Both the position numbers and the translations under genes were made by a program. Positions 54,860 to 64,000 of a DNA stretch of 64,000 bases are shown here, in pieces. The stretch's first letter is position 1. Each line of letters begins with the position of its first letter. The DNA lies in contig JAKZZE010000013.1 in the NCBI GenBank assembly GCA_024220505.1, forward strand, positions 1,516,121 to 1,580,120. The letters are read 5' to 3'. The notes beneath the pieces were generated by a model. It did no database searches and was not told the DNA's origin. It saw only the letters and a program-made list of their open reading frames with translations. The DNA comes from Rhizopus arrhizus (taxonomy: Eukaryota; Mucoromycota; Mucoromycetes; Mucorales; Rhizopodaceae).

Positions 54860-55348
54860 TGTGACCATAGTAGCCAGTAAAGAGGTTACACGAAGCAAAT
54901 GTGAAAGAAGTCAAAAAGTGAAAAAAGTCGAAAAGTGAAAAAAGTCGAAAAGTGAAAAAAGTCGAAAAGTGAAAAAAGTCAAAAATGAAAAAAGTCAAAA
55001 AAAAAAAAAAAAAAAAAATTATTATTATATATATATCCCCAACCATTCAGTCAAGGAAGAAAATTAGTCAAGTTCTTTTATATTTTTATATACTTAACTC
55101 AATAAAGCAGGCTAACTTACTCATAAAAGTTCCTGATCTCTTATTTTACTTTACTTTTTATATTATTTTATCAAGAAACATCGTATTGATCTTACATATA
55201 AGATCTGGTGGTCACTACTTAACAAGCATTCGCTAAAATTCTATATAAAACAACAACTTACAAGGCAATCTTAACCTTACAATCAAGCTTTACAAGCAAA
55301 CTTTACTCAAATTAACTCACTTACAACAAGCCAACCTATAAAATAACA
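54860..55348 (+). repeat. Left LTR of Ty3-B
   Basis: Starts TGTGACC, ends AATAACA. Near its start are about four 17-bp tandem units (GTCGAAAAGTGAAAAAA), then A23 and ATATATAT. AGATCTGGTGGTCACTAC is at 55,201, 147 bp before the end. Confidence 0.88.
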
Positions 55349-55350
55349 TT

Positions 55351-55369
55351 TGGTGGTCACTACGAGGGA
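55351..55369 (+). promoter_or_regulatory. Ty3-B primer-binding site
   Basis: TGGTGGTCACTACGAGGGA starts two bases after the left LTR, identical to Ty3-A over 18 nt. Its first 13 nt are also present inside the LTR. Confidence 0.65.
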
Positions 55370-55523
55370 AATAAAACAACAAATCAAGAAATCAAATCGA
55401 AATAAAACATCAAATCAAGAAATTCAACAACCAAGAAACAACCTTAAACAAAAAAATATTATCAAATTTACCTGGAACTAAAATGGCTTATATAAACGGA
55501 CACATCGCGTTGGCAATGCTAAC

Positions 55524-56636
55524 ATGAACGCAAGTTATCGACCTACTTTAATTGATTTCCATGGCTACGAAGGAGAAGACTTCCGTCATTTTGTAGAAAG
55601 TTTGGAATCTTACTTTGCTATTAACAATATTACTCAAGAACCACGCAAGCTTATTATTCTCAAGGCACAACTAAGAGGAGCCGCCAAAGTGTATTACGAA
55701 AAAGAAATACTCAAAAGAATACCTGGAATCAACTACGAACAAGCCGTAGACCTATTGAAAAATTATTACATAACTCCAGAATTGATACAGAGTTACGAAT
55801 TAGAATTTAACGAAATGTATCAAGGCGAACAGGAACACCCACAAATATTCTTGGCCAGACTAAAAGAAGCCGCAGACCTTGCTAACATAACTAATGATGC
55901 AGTCATCGAAAGCCGATTTCGTGCAGGTCTCTTACGAGAAATCAAACAGTTCTGTATACAGAGTAGTTCTAAAAACTTACAAGACTGGATCAATCACGCC
56001 GAAGTATGGTGGAACGCCAATCGACCTCGAAAGATTGCAATGGTTGATAATCCTTTCATACCAAGGAATGCCAATCAAGCTTTGATATATCATAATGAAA
56101 ATCATAACCATCACCATCTATCAAGCAATCATAATATTGACTTAATTGATACAAATGAACATGCCATGCCAGCACTAGCGTATAATCAAATACATTATAA
56201 CAATGCTCAACCTAGTAGTAATTACTATTACAACAATACACATGGTACAAATCAATTGACAACAATGAATACATCAAGAAACCGTAATCAGTTGCATCAT
56301 ACCCAATACAATGAAAATCAACATATACGTCCTAACCAACAACAAGATCTTATTGGTCTTATACAACAAACAATTCGCCAAGAGCTTAGTAGTCAACAAT
56401 ATCAACAGCAACCTACTAGAAACCACAGGTATAATAATTATAACAATAATTATAATAGGTCTGGAAGATATGGAAATAACGACAACAATGGACGATACGA
56501 TAACAGTAACAGAAATTATACGCCAAATCAAAGGAGATCATATGACCAACCAGCAAGTCAGGATCAACGGCAACCAAATAACCAACCCAGTAACCAACAT
56601 AACAATCAACAGAATAATCAGTCAAAAAACTATTAG
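55524..56636 (+). CDS. Ty3-B gag capsid protein
   Basis: A 370-aa Gag very similar to that at 3993-5228: FHGYEGEDFRHF, ITPELIQSYELEFN, ESRFRAGLLREIKQF, then an Asn/Gln/His-rich tail without a CCHC knuckle. An upstream ATG at 55,483 (MAYINGHIALAM) corresponds better to the Ty3-A start but is in another frame, so a small indel has probably cut off the original N-terminus; translation could still start at 55,524. It ends TCA AAA AAC TAT TAG, with the slippery heptamer two codons before the stop. Confidence 0.85.
   Translation: MNASYRPTLIDFHGYEGEDFRHFVESLESYFAINNITQEPRKLIILKAQLRGAAKVYYEKEILKRIPGINYEQAVDLLKNYYITPELIQSYELEFNEMYQGEQEHPQIFLARLKEAADLANITNDAVIESRFRAGLLREIKQFCIQSSSKNLQDWINHAEVWWNANRPRKIAMVDNPFIPRNANQALIYHNENHNHHHLSSNHNIDLIDTNEHAMPALAYNQIHYNNAQPSSNYYYNNTHGTNQLTTMNTSRNRNQLHHTQYNENQHIRPNQQQDLIGLIQQTIRQELSSQQYQQQPTRNHRYNNYNNNYNRSGRYGNNDNNGRYDNSNRNYTPNQRRSYDQPASQDQRQPNNQPSNQHNNQQNNQSKNY
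56624..56630 (+). promoter_or_regulatory. -1 slippery heptamer of Ty3-B
   Basis: A AAA AAC in the gag frame, as in Ty3-A. The -1 frame continues as CTA TTA GGG TCG but soon meets a stop because the pol region is damaged. Confidence 0.7.
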
Positions 56637-59600
56637 GGTCGGTTGCTTTTGATAACTCACAGAAGAATGGTCAACTGAACACCCAAAAGATATAAAACCC
56701 ATTAAAACCCCTAAACAACAACAGCTCAACGCAATATTAACAGACAGATACAATAACAAACAAAAGGATCTCTATGCAGCAATCAGACCAGAAAGACCTC
56801 CTGACGTTGCCACAGCTACACCCTATCCAAACTCTAGACCCACAAATAAAGAAAAAGGAAAGCAAGTAGCAAAACCTACCATAACCAGAAAAGTCACTAC
56901 ACGAAGTCATATCGAAGAAGTGAAAAATCCCACGCCAGTACAACAAACGCAACCCACTCGAACTGAAGCTATGGATACGGATCTTCCTATACAAGACAAG
57001 GTTAATGGTCGACTAAATAAACCAAGGACTAGAAGAATAGATCCAGATATCAAATATGATATAGTCTCAGATGTATTAAAACAAAAAGCCGATATCGAAA
57101 TTGGAGATTTGATCACAGTAGCCCCATCTTTACGCAAAAAGCTTGTGGAAGAATGTAGACCAAAAAGAAAACCAAGACAAGAAGGAAATAAACAAGCTAC
57201 CCAACAAACAATGGCTCTGATAGAAGACGAGGAAATCAATACCACTGCAGCCTACTCAACTGTGAGTATTGGAGACAAAAACATTAAAGCCCTAGTAGAT
57301 AGTGGTGCATCAAAAACCTGTATGTCAAAGGCCCTAGCAGACGCTCTTGAATTAGAAATAGATTCAGCATCCGAAAACGTATTCACACTAGGAAATGGAA
57401 CCAAGCAACCCGCTCTCGGATTGATATACGACGTCCCAATTGAAGTCAAGGAAGACATGGTCATACCCTGCACAATTGAAGTATTGCCATCATGCCCTTC
57501 ACATCTTATACTAGGAAGCAATTGGTTAAACCGTGCTAAAGCCAAGATTGATTTCAATAGCTCTTCATTAAAGTCAAATATAAAAACCAAAAGGCAGAAC
57601 TACCAATACACTTCATACGAAAAAGTACACCGTTACCCAAAATGAAAACATTCCATCAAGACTATCAACATCCTATAAGTCTCACGAACTCACATTCCGA
57701 GAAGCATGTACATTTTGAAGATAGCGATTCAGAAGGAAGTTACTCATCAACCGAAGAGGAATCTGAATCAGAAAGCGAAGAAACCAATGACGATGATATA
57801 GAAATGGAAGTAACAGCCTTAGAAAGAAGTTATGAACAAGAATCATTGCAAGTTTTGGAAAATGACAAATACGAGGAAGTAGTTATTACAAATTCACAAG
57901 AAATGTATTCGATAAAGTCAACAGACACAGGACTTTTAGTACAAGCGTATTCATCGAAACATATCAGCTTAGACAAATCCAAAGAAGACACTCAGAATAT
58001 ACTATATGACTTTTACATTACACATCCAAAGTTAATGCAGTCTTCAGGATATTTTGATCAGTCATCTTCATTCATAATCAACAAAAAGTCACTCTCGACA
58101 TACGCATATATAATCGCACAGAAAATGATATTTATCTAGAACCTGGTGAAGAAATTGGAATATTGGAAGCTCATGATCTAAATGACGATACAATAATCAA
58201 AGCATATGAAATAGACAGAAACTCGACATTATGCACTTTAGAACACGATATTATTGAACAAAATCTAAACAAGGAAGAACAAGATACGCTAAAGCCACAG
58301 CTATGGAAAAACTAGAAATAGGAGATATAAATAAATCAATGAAAGAAGAACTGCTTAAGTTACTGAAAAGATACCAGCATATATTTGACTGGGACAACGA
58401 TACAATTGGACGCACAAACCTAATCAATCACAAGATTATCATAGAAGAAAATACATTACCTATTAGTCACCGCCCGTACAGAATCAGTCCTTTGGAAGCA
58501 GAACACCTTCAAAGGAATTGGATAAATATTTGTAATTTAGGAGTTATATCACCATCGAATAGCCCGTGGGCAGCACCAGTGATATTAGTAAAGAAGAAGA
58601 ATGGTGATTACAGAATGGTCATAGACTACAGAAAATTAAATGCAAAGACGAAGAAGATGCATATCCTTTACCAAGAATAGACGATTTATTGGACACCCTA
58701 GGAAAAGCCAAAGTATTTTCAGCACTCGACATGCGCTCTGGTTCCATCAAGTACCATTAGACGAGGATAGCAAGGAATTTACTGCTTTCACTACCAAATA
58801 TGGAACATACCACTATAACACCTTGCCTATGGGACTTGTAAATTCGCCAGCAACCTTTCAGCGTTTAATAGATTTATGTTTCCGCCCGCTAATGAACAAA
58901 TGCTTAGTAGCCTATATAGAACGATCTTAATGTATACTCCCATGATGATCAAGAACATTTATACATCTAGAACAAGTATTTCAGTGCATAGAACTGCCAA
59001 TCTCAAGTTAAATCCAGAGAAATGTTTCTTTTTTAAAGACATTTGAAATTTCTTGATACATCGTTACCAACCAGGCATACAAACCGATCCGGACAAAATA
59101 AAGAAGATTGTCGAATATCCAATACCAACCACAATTACGCAAGTCAGATCTTTCCTAGGAATAGCATCATATTATCGAAGATTTATAAAGAATTTTTGCA
59201 GCTATTGCAAGGCCGCTACATGACCAAACTAAAACAAAAAAGAAAATTCCGTGGACACTAGAGACAACCGCTTCATTTGAAACACTCAAGAAACTGTTAA
59301 CAACTGCACCTGTATTAGCAAGACCAGATTTTAACCGAAGTTTTATCCTAGTTACAGACCCTCAAAGTTAGGACTAGGATGTGTCTTAACTCAACTCGAC
59401 GATGATGGAAAAGAACATCCTATATATTTGCAAGTCGTGGACTCAAACCAAACGAAGCCAACTATGCCCCCACAAAATTAGAATGCTTAGCAGTTATTTG
59501 GGCAGTGAAACTCTTTAGACCATATTACTTGGAAAGAAATTCATGATCATTACAGATCACTCAGCTTTAACTGGACTTCTCAAGACACCAAACCCAACCG

Positions 59601-59710
59601 GAATCATAGCCCGATGGATTGTCACATTATCAGAATATGATTTTGACATCAAATATCGACCTGGACGTGTCAACGAAAGTGCAGATTTCTTATCAAGACT
59701 TGGATATTAA
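56637..59710 (+). pseudogene. Ty3-B pol, many frameshifts
   Basis: The protease (VDSGASKTCMS near 57,300), RT (YRMVIDYRKLN near 58,610; LPMGLVNSPATFQ near 58,840) and RNase H (SALTGLL near 59,570) are all recognisable, and it ends ADFLSRLGY like Ty3-A. At least six single-base or small indels break the frame (near 57,580, 58,140, 58,680, 58,920, 59,040 and 59,360). The catalytic YIDD region reads YIER because of an inserted base. Nearly all damage is small indels in this 3-kb stretch while the flanking gag and integrase are open, so sequencing or assembly error is possible. Confidence 0.8.
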
Positions 59711-60065
59711 ACAACATATAACTCAATACTGGAATTCACAACATTAATATATACATCTATATAATTATCAACTACATGGAGGATGGGAGGGTAGATGATG
59801 CATAAAACTTGAAAAATAATCCAAAAACAACACAAAATACGCATAAAAAGAAAATCATATTATCAACTACATGGAGGAAGGGAGGGGAAGTTGAAACAAA
59901 TATACAAAATCATCAAAAACAATAGAAAAATACAAAATCATAAGAGAAAGGCCTAGAAAACAAACAATCGTGAGAAGAAAAACCTTAACAACACTAAAAT
60001 TGGAAATATCACACATAAAATCAAGACCCTGAAACAATAACATATCAGAACTTTATATTACCAAA
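59711..60065 (+). other. pol-integrase spacer of Ty3-B with duplicated G-rich hairpin
   Basis: This 355-nt non-coding spacer contains CAACTACATGGAGG twice (from 59,769 and from 59,864). The second has the hairpin arms CAACTAC and GAAGTTG around a G-rich loop, matching the Ty3-A spacer at 828-858. The duplication explains why this spacer is longer than in Ty3-A. Confidence 0.55.
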
Positions 60066-61412
60066 ATGGAACAACAGCAAATTGATCTCGTGAAACAATA
60101 TCTGCAAGAGTTGAAACTACCAGAAGATATCACGCACAAACAGAAAATATACTTACAGAAGCAAGCACATAAGTTTACCATATACAAGGATAATCTGTAT
60201 AGATACAACACCGAAAACGGAATAATACGAAAAGTGCTGAACAAGCAAGAAGCTGAAGAAATCATGTATTCATATCATCAACACCCTCTTGGTGGACATT
60301 TGGCATATAACAATACACTACACAAAACCGCATCACGTTATTATTGGGAAAATATGACCAAGGACATAATGGAATATGTAAAGAAATGTCACAGATGTCA
60401 GAGACATGGGAAAAAGTCACTAAAAGAAGAATTATACCCTGTGCCAGTATCAGTAAAACCTTTCGATCGCATCGCTTTAGACGTTAAACATGTACAAGCT
60501 TCACGATCCGGAAACAGATATATCATAGCAGGAATCGACTACCTTACTAAATATGTGGAAGCAAGACCCATTCGTTTCCAAACAGCATCAGAAATTGCTT
60601 TATTCTTATACGAAGAAATCATATGTAGACATGGTTGTCCTACAATTATAGTTTCGGATAATGGCAAACCATTTGTTAGCAAGATGATACAACAAGTATG
60701 CAGGAATTTTTCGATTATTCACAAGACCACTACACCATACAATCCTCAAAGCAATGGATTGATTGAACGTTTCAACAGAACCTTAGGACAAATCTTACAA
60801 AAGCATACAAAAGAAGAAAAGGACGATTGGGACTCATATCTACCAGCCGCTCTATTTGCCTATCGAACCATTAAACAAGGATCAACAAAGAATACACCAT
60901 TTTTCTTGCTATATGGGTATGAACCGAAGACACCATTCGACATAGATCATCATGTGTACGAACGGAATTCACCCAAATTTGACGCTATCCTACGACATCG
61001 GACAATTCATCAAATATACAATCTTAACAGAATAAGAGAAATGGCCGTGCAAAACATACAACGAGCTCAAGAAACGCAGAAAAAGCAGATTGAAAAGAAG
61101 ATACTAGATGAACGCAAGGAACTGAAACCACCGTTCAAATTAGGAGATATAGTTCTCATTTACCGAGATTATTTGTCAACATCATGGTCAGCAAAATTAC
61201 AAGATAAGTGGGAAGGACCGTATGTCATACAGCATATACTTGGAAAAGGAACATATCATATCAAAAGCATGGATCCTCATGACACAAAGCTTAGAAGAAT
61301 ACATGGAAATAGGATGAAACCTTATCTATTACCTAAAGTCCAATGGTGCCAAGAAAACAAAAGAAGCATCATGACCAACTTGGATGAACAAACAAATGAT
61401 CTGCTTCAATGA
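60066..61412 (+). CDS. Ty3-B integrase, separate intact ORF
   Basis: A 448-aa integrase in its own ORF with ATG at 60,066. The HHCC finger (YHQHPLGGH, CHRCQRHG) is at about residues 75-120. The DDE core is at about 135-290 with ALDVKHVQ, VSDNGKPF and NPQSNGLIERFNR. The C-terminal DNA-binding region has KLQDKWEGPYVIQ (GPY/F-like) and ends in a tail with RRIHGNRMKPYLLP. There is no chromodomain that I can see. It is the intact counterpart of the partial ORF at 1-681. How it is expressed is unclear: no frameshift can reach it, since stops fill the spacer. Confidence 0.9.
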   Translation: MEQQQIDLVKQYLQELKLPEDITHKQKIYLQKQAHKFTIYKDNLYRYNTENGIIRKVLNKQEAEEIMYSYHQHPLGGHLAYNNTLHKTASRYYWENMTKDIMEYVKKCHRCQRHGKKSLKEELYPVPVSVKPFDRIALDVKHVQASRSGNRYIIAGIDYLTKYVEARPIRFQTASEIALFLYEEIICRHGCPTIIVSDNGKPFVSKMIQQVCRNFSIIHKTTTPYNPQSNGLIERFNRTLGQILQKHTKEEKDDWDSYLPAALFAYRTIKQGSTKNTPFFLLYGYEPKTPFDIDHHVYERNSPKFDAILRHRTIHQIYNLNRIREMAVQNIQRAQETQKKQIEKKILDERKELKPPFKLGDIVLIYRDYLSTSWSAKLQDKWEGPYVIQHILGKGTYHIKSMDPHDTKLRRIHGNRMKPYLLPKVQWCQENKRSIMTNLDEQTNDLLQ

Positions 61413-61522
61413 AGAGTACTGATGACCTTCAACTCAATAACATAAACAAAAGAAGAGAATCAAAAACAATATATAAAGACAAGGAAAATTCAAAAAAAAA
61501 AAGAGATAAATAATACAAAAAC

Positions 61523-62170
61523 ATGAACTCTACAAACAACAACAAGTGCCTTTCAAAAGATTTCTCTATGGATATGGACGCTTACCTGATAGCAATCTAC
61601 AAGGAACAAGGTTACGAAGTTACCATGACTGCTGTAATGGATTTCTTAATGATGTGGGAAGACTGTAATGTCGGCCCTACTGAAGTACTGTATGAAATAG
61701 ACGGTATAACCTGTACAAGAGAAGAATACGCTGTGCATACAATTAAAAACATAAGCGCAATGGTGAGCGCAGAAGAAAATGGAAAAGGTGACATCTATGA
61801 AGCAAACTGGGAAGATGAAGATGATTTGGAATTGCTGAGAAATCTAGAAGGACTTATCAATAGCCAACATAAGCAGTTTGTAGATACTCTACATGAATTT
61901 GAAAGAATACAGGAATTGAAAGAACAACTGTGTGATCTACTTGCTTCGAACATTAATCATTGGGCACATTTTCGGTTCAGAAGACCCAACAATACACCAG
62001 AATCAGTAACAGCATACTTAGCAGCAAAGCAAATTATGTTGAAAGCCATCATACCAGATTACAGATTATATCGTGCTTTAACTCTCAAGATCAAACAGAA
62101 GGATAATTGGGCCAGAATCGTGGGCGATTCTTCTGGTATTGCGGGGATCTGTGACCATAGTAGCCAGTAA
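61523..62170 (+). CDS. Extra ORF downstream of integrase in Ty3-B, unknown
   Basis: A 215-aa ORF in the position where some Ty3/gypsy elements carry an env-like gene. It has no signal peptide or membrane segment and does not look like Env. It is acidic overall, with helical segments (YLIAIYKEQGYEVT, EANWEDEDDLELLRN, FERIQELKEQLCDLL) and a basic block (HFRFRRPNN). The start codon follows a poly-A stretch; the last seven codons lie in the right LTR. It is intact despite the damaged pol. Possible roles include a nucleocapsid-like or silencing-related accessory factor, or a captured host fragment; none is supported by a recognised motif. Confidence 0.5.
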   Translation: MNSTNNNKCLSKDFSMDMDAYLIAIYKEQGYEVTMTAVMDFLMMWEDCNVGPTEVLYEIDGITCTREEYAVHTIKNISAMVSAEENGKGDIYEANWEDEDDLELLRNLEGLINSQHKQFVDTLHEFERIQELKEQLCDLLASNINHWAHFRFRRPNNTPESVTAYLAAKQIMLKAIIPDYRLYRALTLKIKQKDNWARIVGDSSGIAGICDHSSQ

Positions 62171-62609
62171 AGAGGTTACACGAAGCAAATGTGAAAGAAG
62201 TCAAAAAGTGAAAAAAGTCGAAAAGTGAAAAAGTCGAAAAGTGAAAAAAGTCGAAAAGTGAAAAAAGTCAAAAAAAAAAAAGTCAAAAAAAAAAAAAAAA
62301 AAAAAAATTATTATATATATATCCCCAACCATTCAGTCAAGGAAGAAATTAGTCAAGTTCTTTTATATTATATACTTAACTCAAGGTAACAAAAAGTTTG
62401 ATCTCATTTTACTTTACTTTTTATATTATTTATCAAGAAAATCGTATTGATCTTACATATAAGATCTGGTGGTCACTACTTAACAAGCACTCGCTAAAAT
62501 TCTATATAAAACAACAACTTACAAGGCAATCTTAACCTTACAATCAAGCTTTACAAGCAAACTTTACTCAAATTAACTCACTTACAACAAGCCAACCTAT
62601 AAAATAACA
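62150..62609 (+). repeat. Right LTR of Ty3-B
   Basis: 460 bp, a copy of 54,860-55,348 with indels in the 17-bp units and around 62,385-62,445. A short G-rich GCGGGGATC precedes it and may be the polypurine tract. AGATCTGGTGGTCACTAC is at 62,462. Confidence 0.88.
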
Positions 62610-63179
62610 ATGCAAATTCATACAGCTTCCTGAATTGATACAACTCTGTGAATTCATATAACTCTATGAATTCATACAAAATTAAACTTTTATCACACCA
62701 TCACCAAAAACAACATATAATCAGAAAAACCAAAAAAATATAAATAGCCCAATGTATCTTATTCTTTTTTTTAACTTCACTCTTAACCTACTCTTAACTT
62801 TTGTTTTACTTTACTTTATTTACTTTACTTTTTGATTATTTTAATAAATATCATATAAAGTAAATCTCTTTTGTTTTCTTTTATTTTACTTAACATCAAG
62901 AACAAGAAGTCCCTTGAAGTATATACACTTCATTGTAAATCCTTTTTATTTTATTTTACCTTTATTTTACCTTTTTATTTTTACTTTACTCAAAACAGTT
63001 TGATCTACTTATAAGATCTGGTGGACACTTTACTCAAGCAACTTATATTCAAATCATTACTCTTTTTGGAATCAAATCCTACCTAAACTTTTGATCTTAT
63101 ATCAAGTCTCTCTTAAATCAAACCTATTTATACTATATAAACCATACAAACTCCAATCTCACACTGTAACACGAACAAT

Positions 63180-63672
63180 GATTTAGTCCCCGATACAAAC
63201 ATGTACAATTACAGTTTGGATGAAGAACATGAACTTTAATTTACAGTTCAGGACAAGAGACAATAGGCACCCCATATTTTTATAAATAAGATGAATATTT
63301 TGAACAAAATAACAGACATTCAATAAATCATATTTTCTTGCGCTTAAAAAGCAATCTTTTCTTATTGGGTCACAATTACCTTTTCTTTTCTTTTTATTTT
63401 TACTTATTCTTTCTGATCTGATACCTGAATTATCACGAATCAAGAAAGATCCCTTTTATTTTTATCTTTTATTAAATAATCTTACTCCTAACCTTATTGA
63501 TCTATAAAGATCTGGTGGTCACTACTCAAAGCCAAATTACTATATCAAAAGAACTGTTAAACGTTCAATCAAGTTAATCAAACTCAAGTCATTCAAGGCT
63601 TCAAACTTCAAATTAAACAAATCTACAACACTTTAACACAATCCAAATCCCAAGTACTAACAAGTTACAACA
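63180..63672 (+). repeat. Solo LTR 3
   Basis: About 493 bp ending AAGTTACAACA, flanked by CAAT on both sides (63,176-63,179 and 63,673-63,676). The start reads GATTTAG where TGATTTAG is expected, as if one T of CAAT+TG had been lost. It contains AGATCTGGTGGTCACTACT at 63,508. Confidence 0.5.
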
Positions 63673-63676
63673 CAAT

Positions 63677-64000
63677 GCAGCAAACTTTTGCAGCATTTGA
63701 CTTTTCTCTCTCCAACTAATTCAAATCCAGGAAAATACAAACAAATACGTATGAACACGTATGAATACAGATAAATCCAGAAAAATACAAAAAAATACAG
63801 AATATCCACAAAATCATCAAAAACAGCATATAATCAGAAAAGCCAAAAACATATAAATAACTTCAATATTTCTTATACTTACTTACTTACTCTTGACTTA
63901 CTTCACTTTTAACTTTTGTTTTACTTCACTTATTTACTTTACTTTTTGATTATTTTAATATAAACAAAGTAAATCTCTTTTGTTTTTCTTTTATTTTATC
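63677..64000 (+). repeat. Start of a further LTR-related segment
   Basis: 63,730-64,000 resembles 62,690-62,880 in LTR 2 (CAGCATATAATCAGAAAA, TTTGATTATTTTAATA, AAAGTAAATCTCTTTTG). It runs off the window. No gene. Confidence 0.45.

Larger units (their letters stand above)
54860..62609 (+). mobile_element. Ty3-B: full-length Ty3/gypsy element with damaged pol
   Basis: A 7750-bp element of the Ty3-A type: left LTR 54,860-55,348, right LTR 62,150-62,609, and target duplication ATGC (54,856-54,859 and 62,610-62,613). Order is gag, pol (broken), spacer, integrase (intact) and an extra 215-codon ORF. The LTRs differ by several indels (489 versus 460 bp), so the insertion is not recent, or the sequence has indel errors. 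Confidence 0.88.
54790..63171 (+). repeat. Solo LTR 2, split by Ty3-B
   Basis: The left part 54,790-54,859 (TGTAGCACAACGACC) and right part 62,614-63,171 (ending CACTGTAACA) form a 628-bp LTR similar to LTR 1. Ty3-B is inserted in it with a 4-bp ATGC duplication. The right part holds AGATCTGGTGGACACTT at 63,014. Confidence 0.6.

Noticed and set aside
61523..62170. Envelope-like gene in Ty3-B
   Set aside because: Right position, but no signal peptide, membrane anchor or cleavage motif is visible.

Overview
The window is an almost pure mosaic of mobile DNA from a eukaryote, most likely an early-diverging fungus (Mucoromycota-like). This is an inference from the AT-rich background, introns of about 45-90 bp with GTAAGT/GTATGT-type donors, nuclear tRNA genes, Ty3 elements beside tRNA genes, a LINE, and CACTA-type transposases of the kind common in fungi. 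I recognise no ordinary host protein gene; the only host genes I can support are tRNA-His(GTG) near 5.97 kb and tRNA-Lys(CTT) near 54.08 kb.

Layout. 1-5.86 kb: most of a Ty3/gypsy element on the minus strand (Ty3-A: partial integrase, pol, gag, 5' LTR; the rest lies off the window). 5.93-13.05 kb: tRNA-His, then a full-length but broken LINE (copy 1) flanked by a 71-bp duplication that includes the first 15 nt of the tRNA. The LINE is interrupted by a 1.6-kb TA-flanked element and by a solo LTR. 13.05-29.0 kb: CACTG-ended DNA transposons A (carrying a Tc1-like insertion), B and A'. 29.06-31.5 kb: a 5'-truncated LINE (copy 2). 31.5-41.75 kb: CACTG elements C (autonomous-looking) and D (internally deleted). 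41.75-43.74 kb: unassigned AT-rich DNA. 43.74-54.04 kb: a complete Ty3 element of a second family (Ty3-C, minus strand) inserted just upstream of tRNA-Lys; a 3.8-kb DNA element with an 8-bp target duplication sits in its leader and itself holds a solo LTR. 54.1-64 kb: nested LTRs around a complete Ty3-A-type element, Ty3-B (54,860-62,609).

The most interesting system is the CACTG family. B and C each carry two tail-to-tail genes. One is a 4-exon Tnp2-like transposase on the + strand. The other is a 4-exon accessory gene on the - strand whose introns are all phase 0. A conserved palindrome and CCATTAG repeats lie upstream of the transposase. A tandem array of intron-like units (GTACTATT...CTAAT...TATAG) lies in the right subterminal region. 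Element A carries a diverged, broken accessory gene without a transposase, and D keeps only the two ends. The arrangement recalls the two-protein TNPA/TNPD logic of plant CACTA elements, but the accessory protein matches nothing I recognise.

The retroelements are also informative. Both Ty3 families join gag to pol by a -1 frameshift at a slippery heptamer placed at the gag end, and both encode integrase in a separate downstream ORF. Ty3-A and Ty3-B have a G-rich hairpin between pol and integrase, and Ty3-B has an extra 215-aa ORF after integrase. The LINE joins ORF1 to ORF2 through a TAATGA stop-start overlap.
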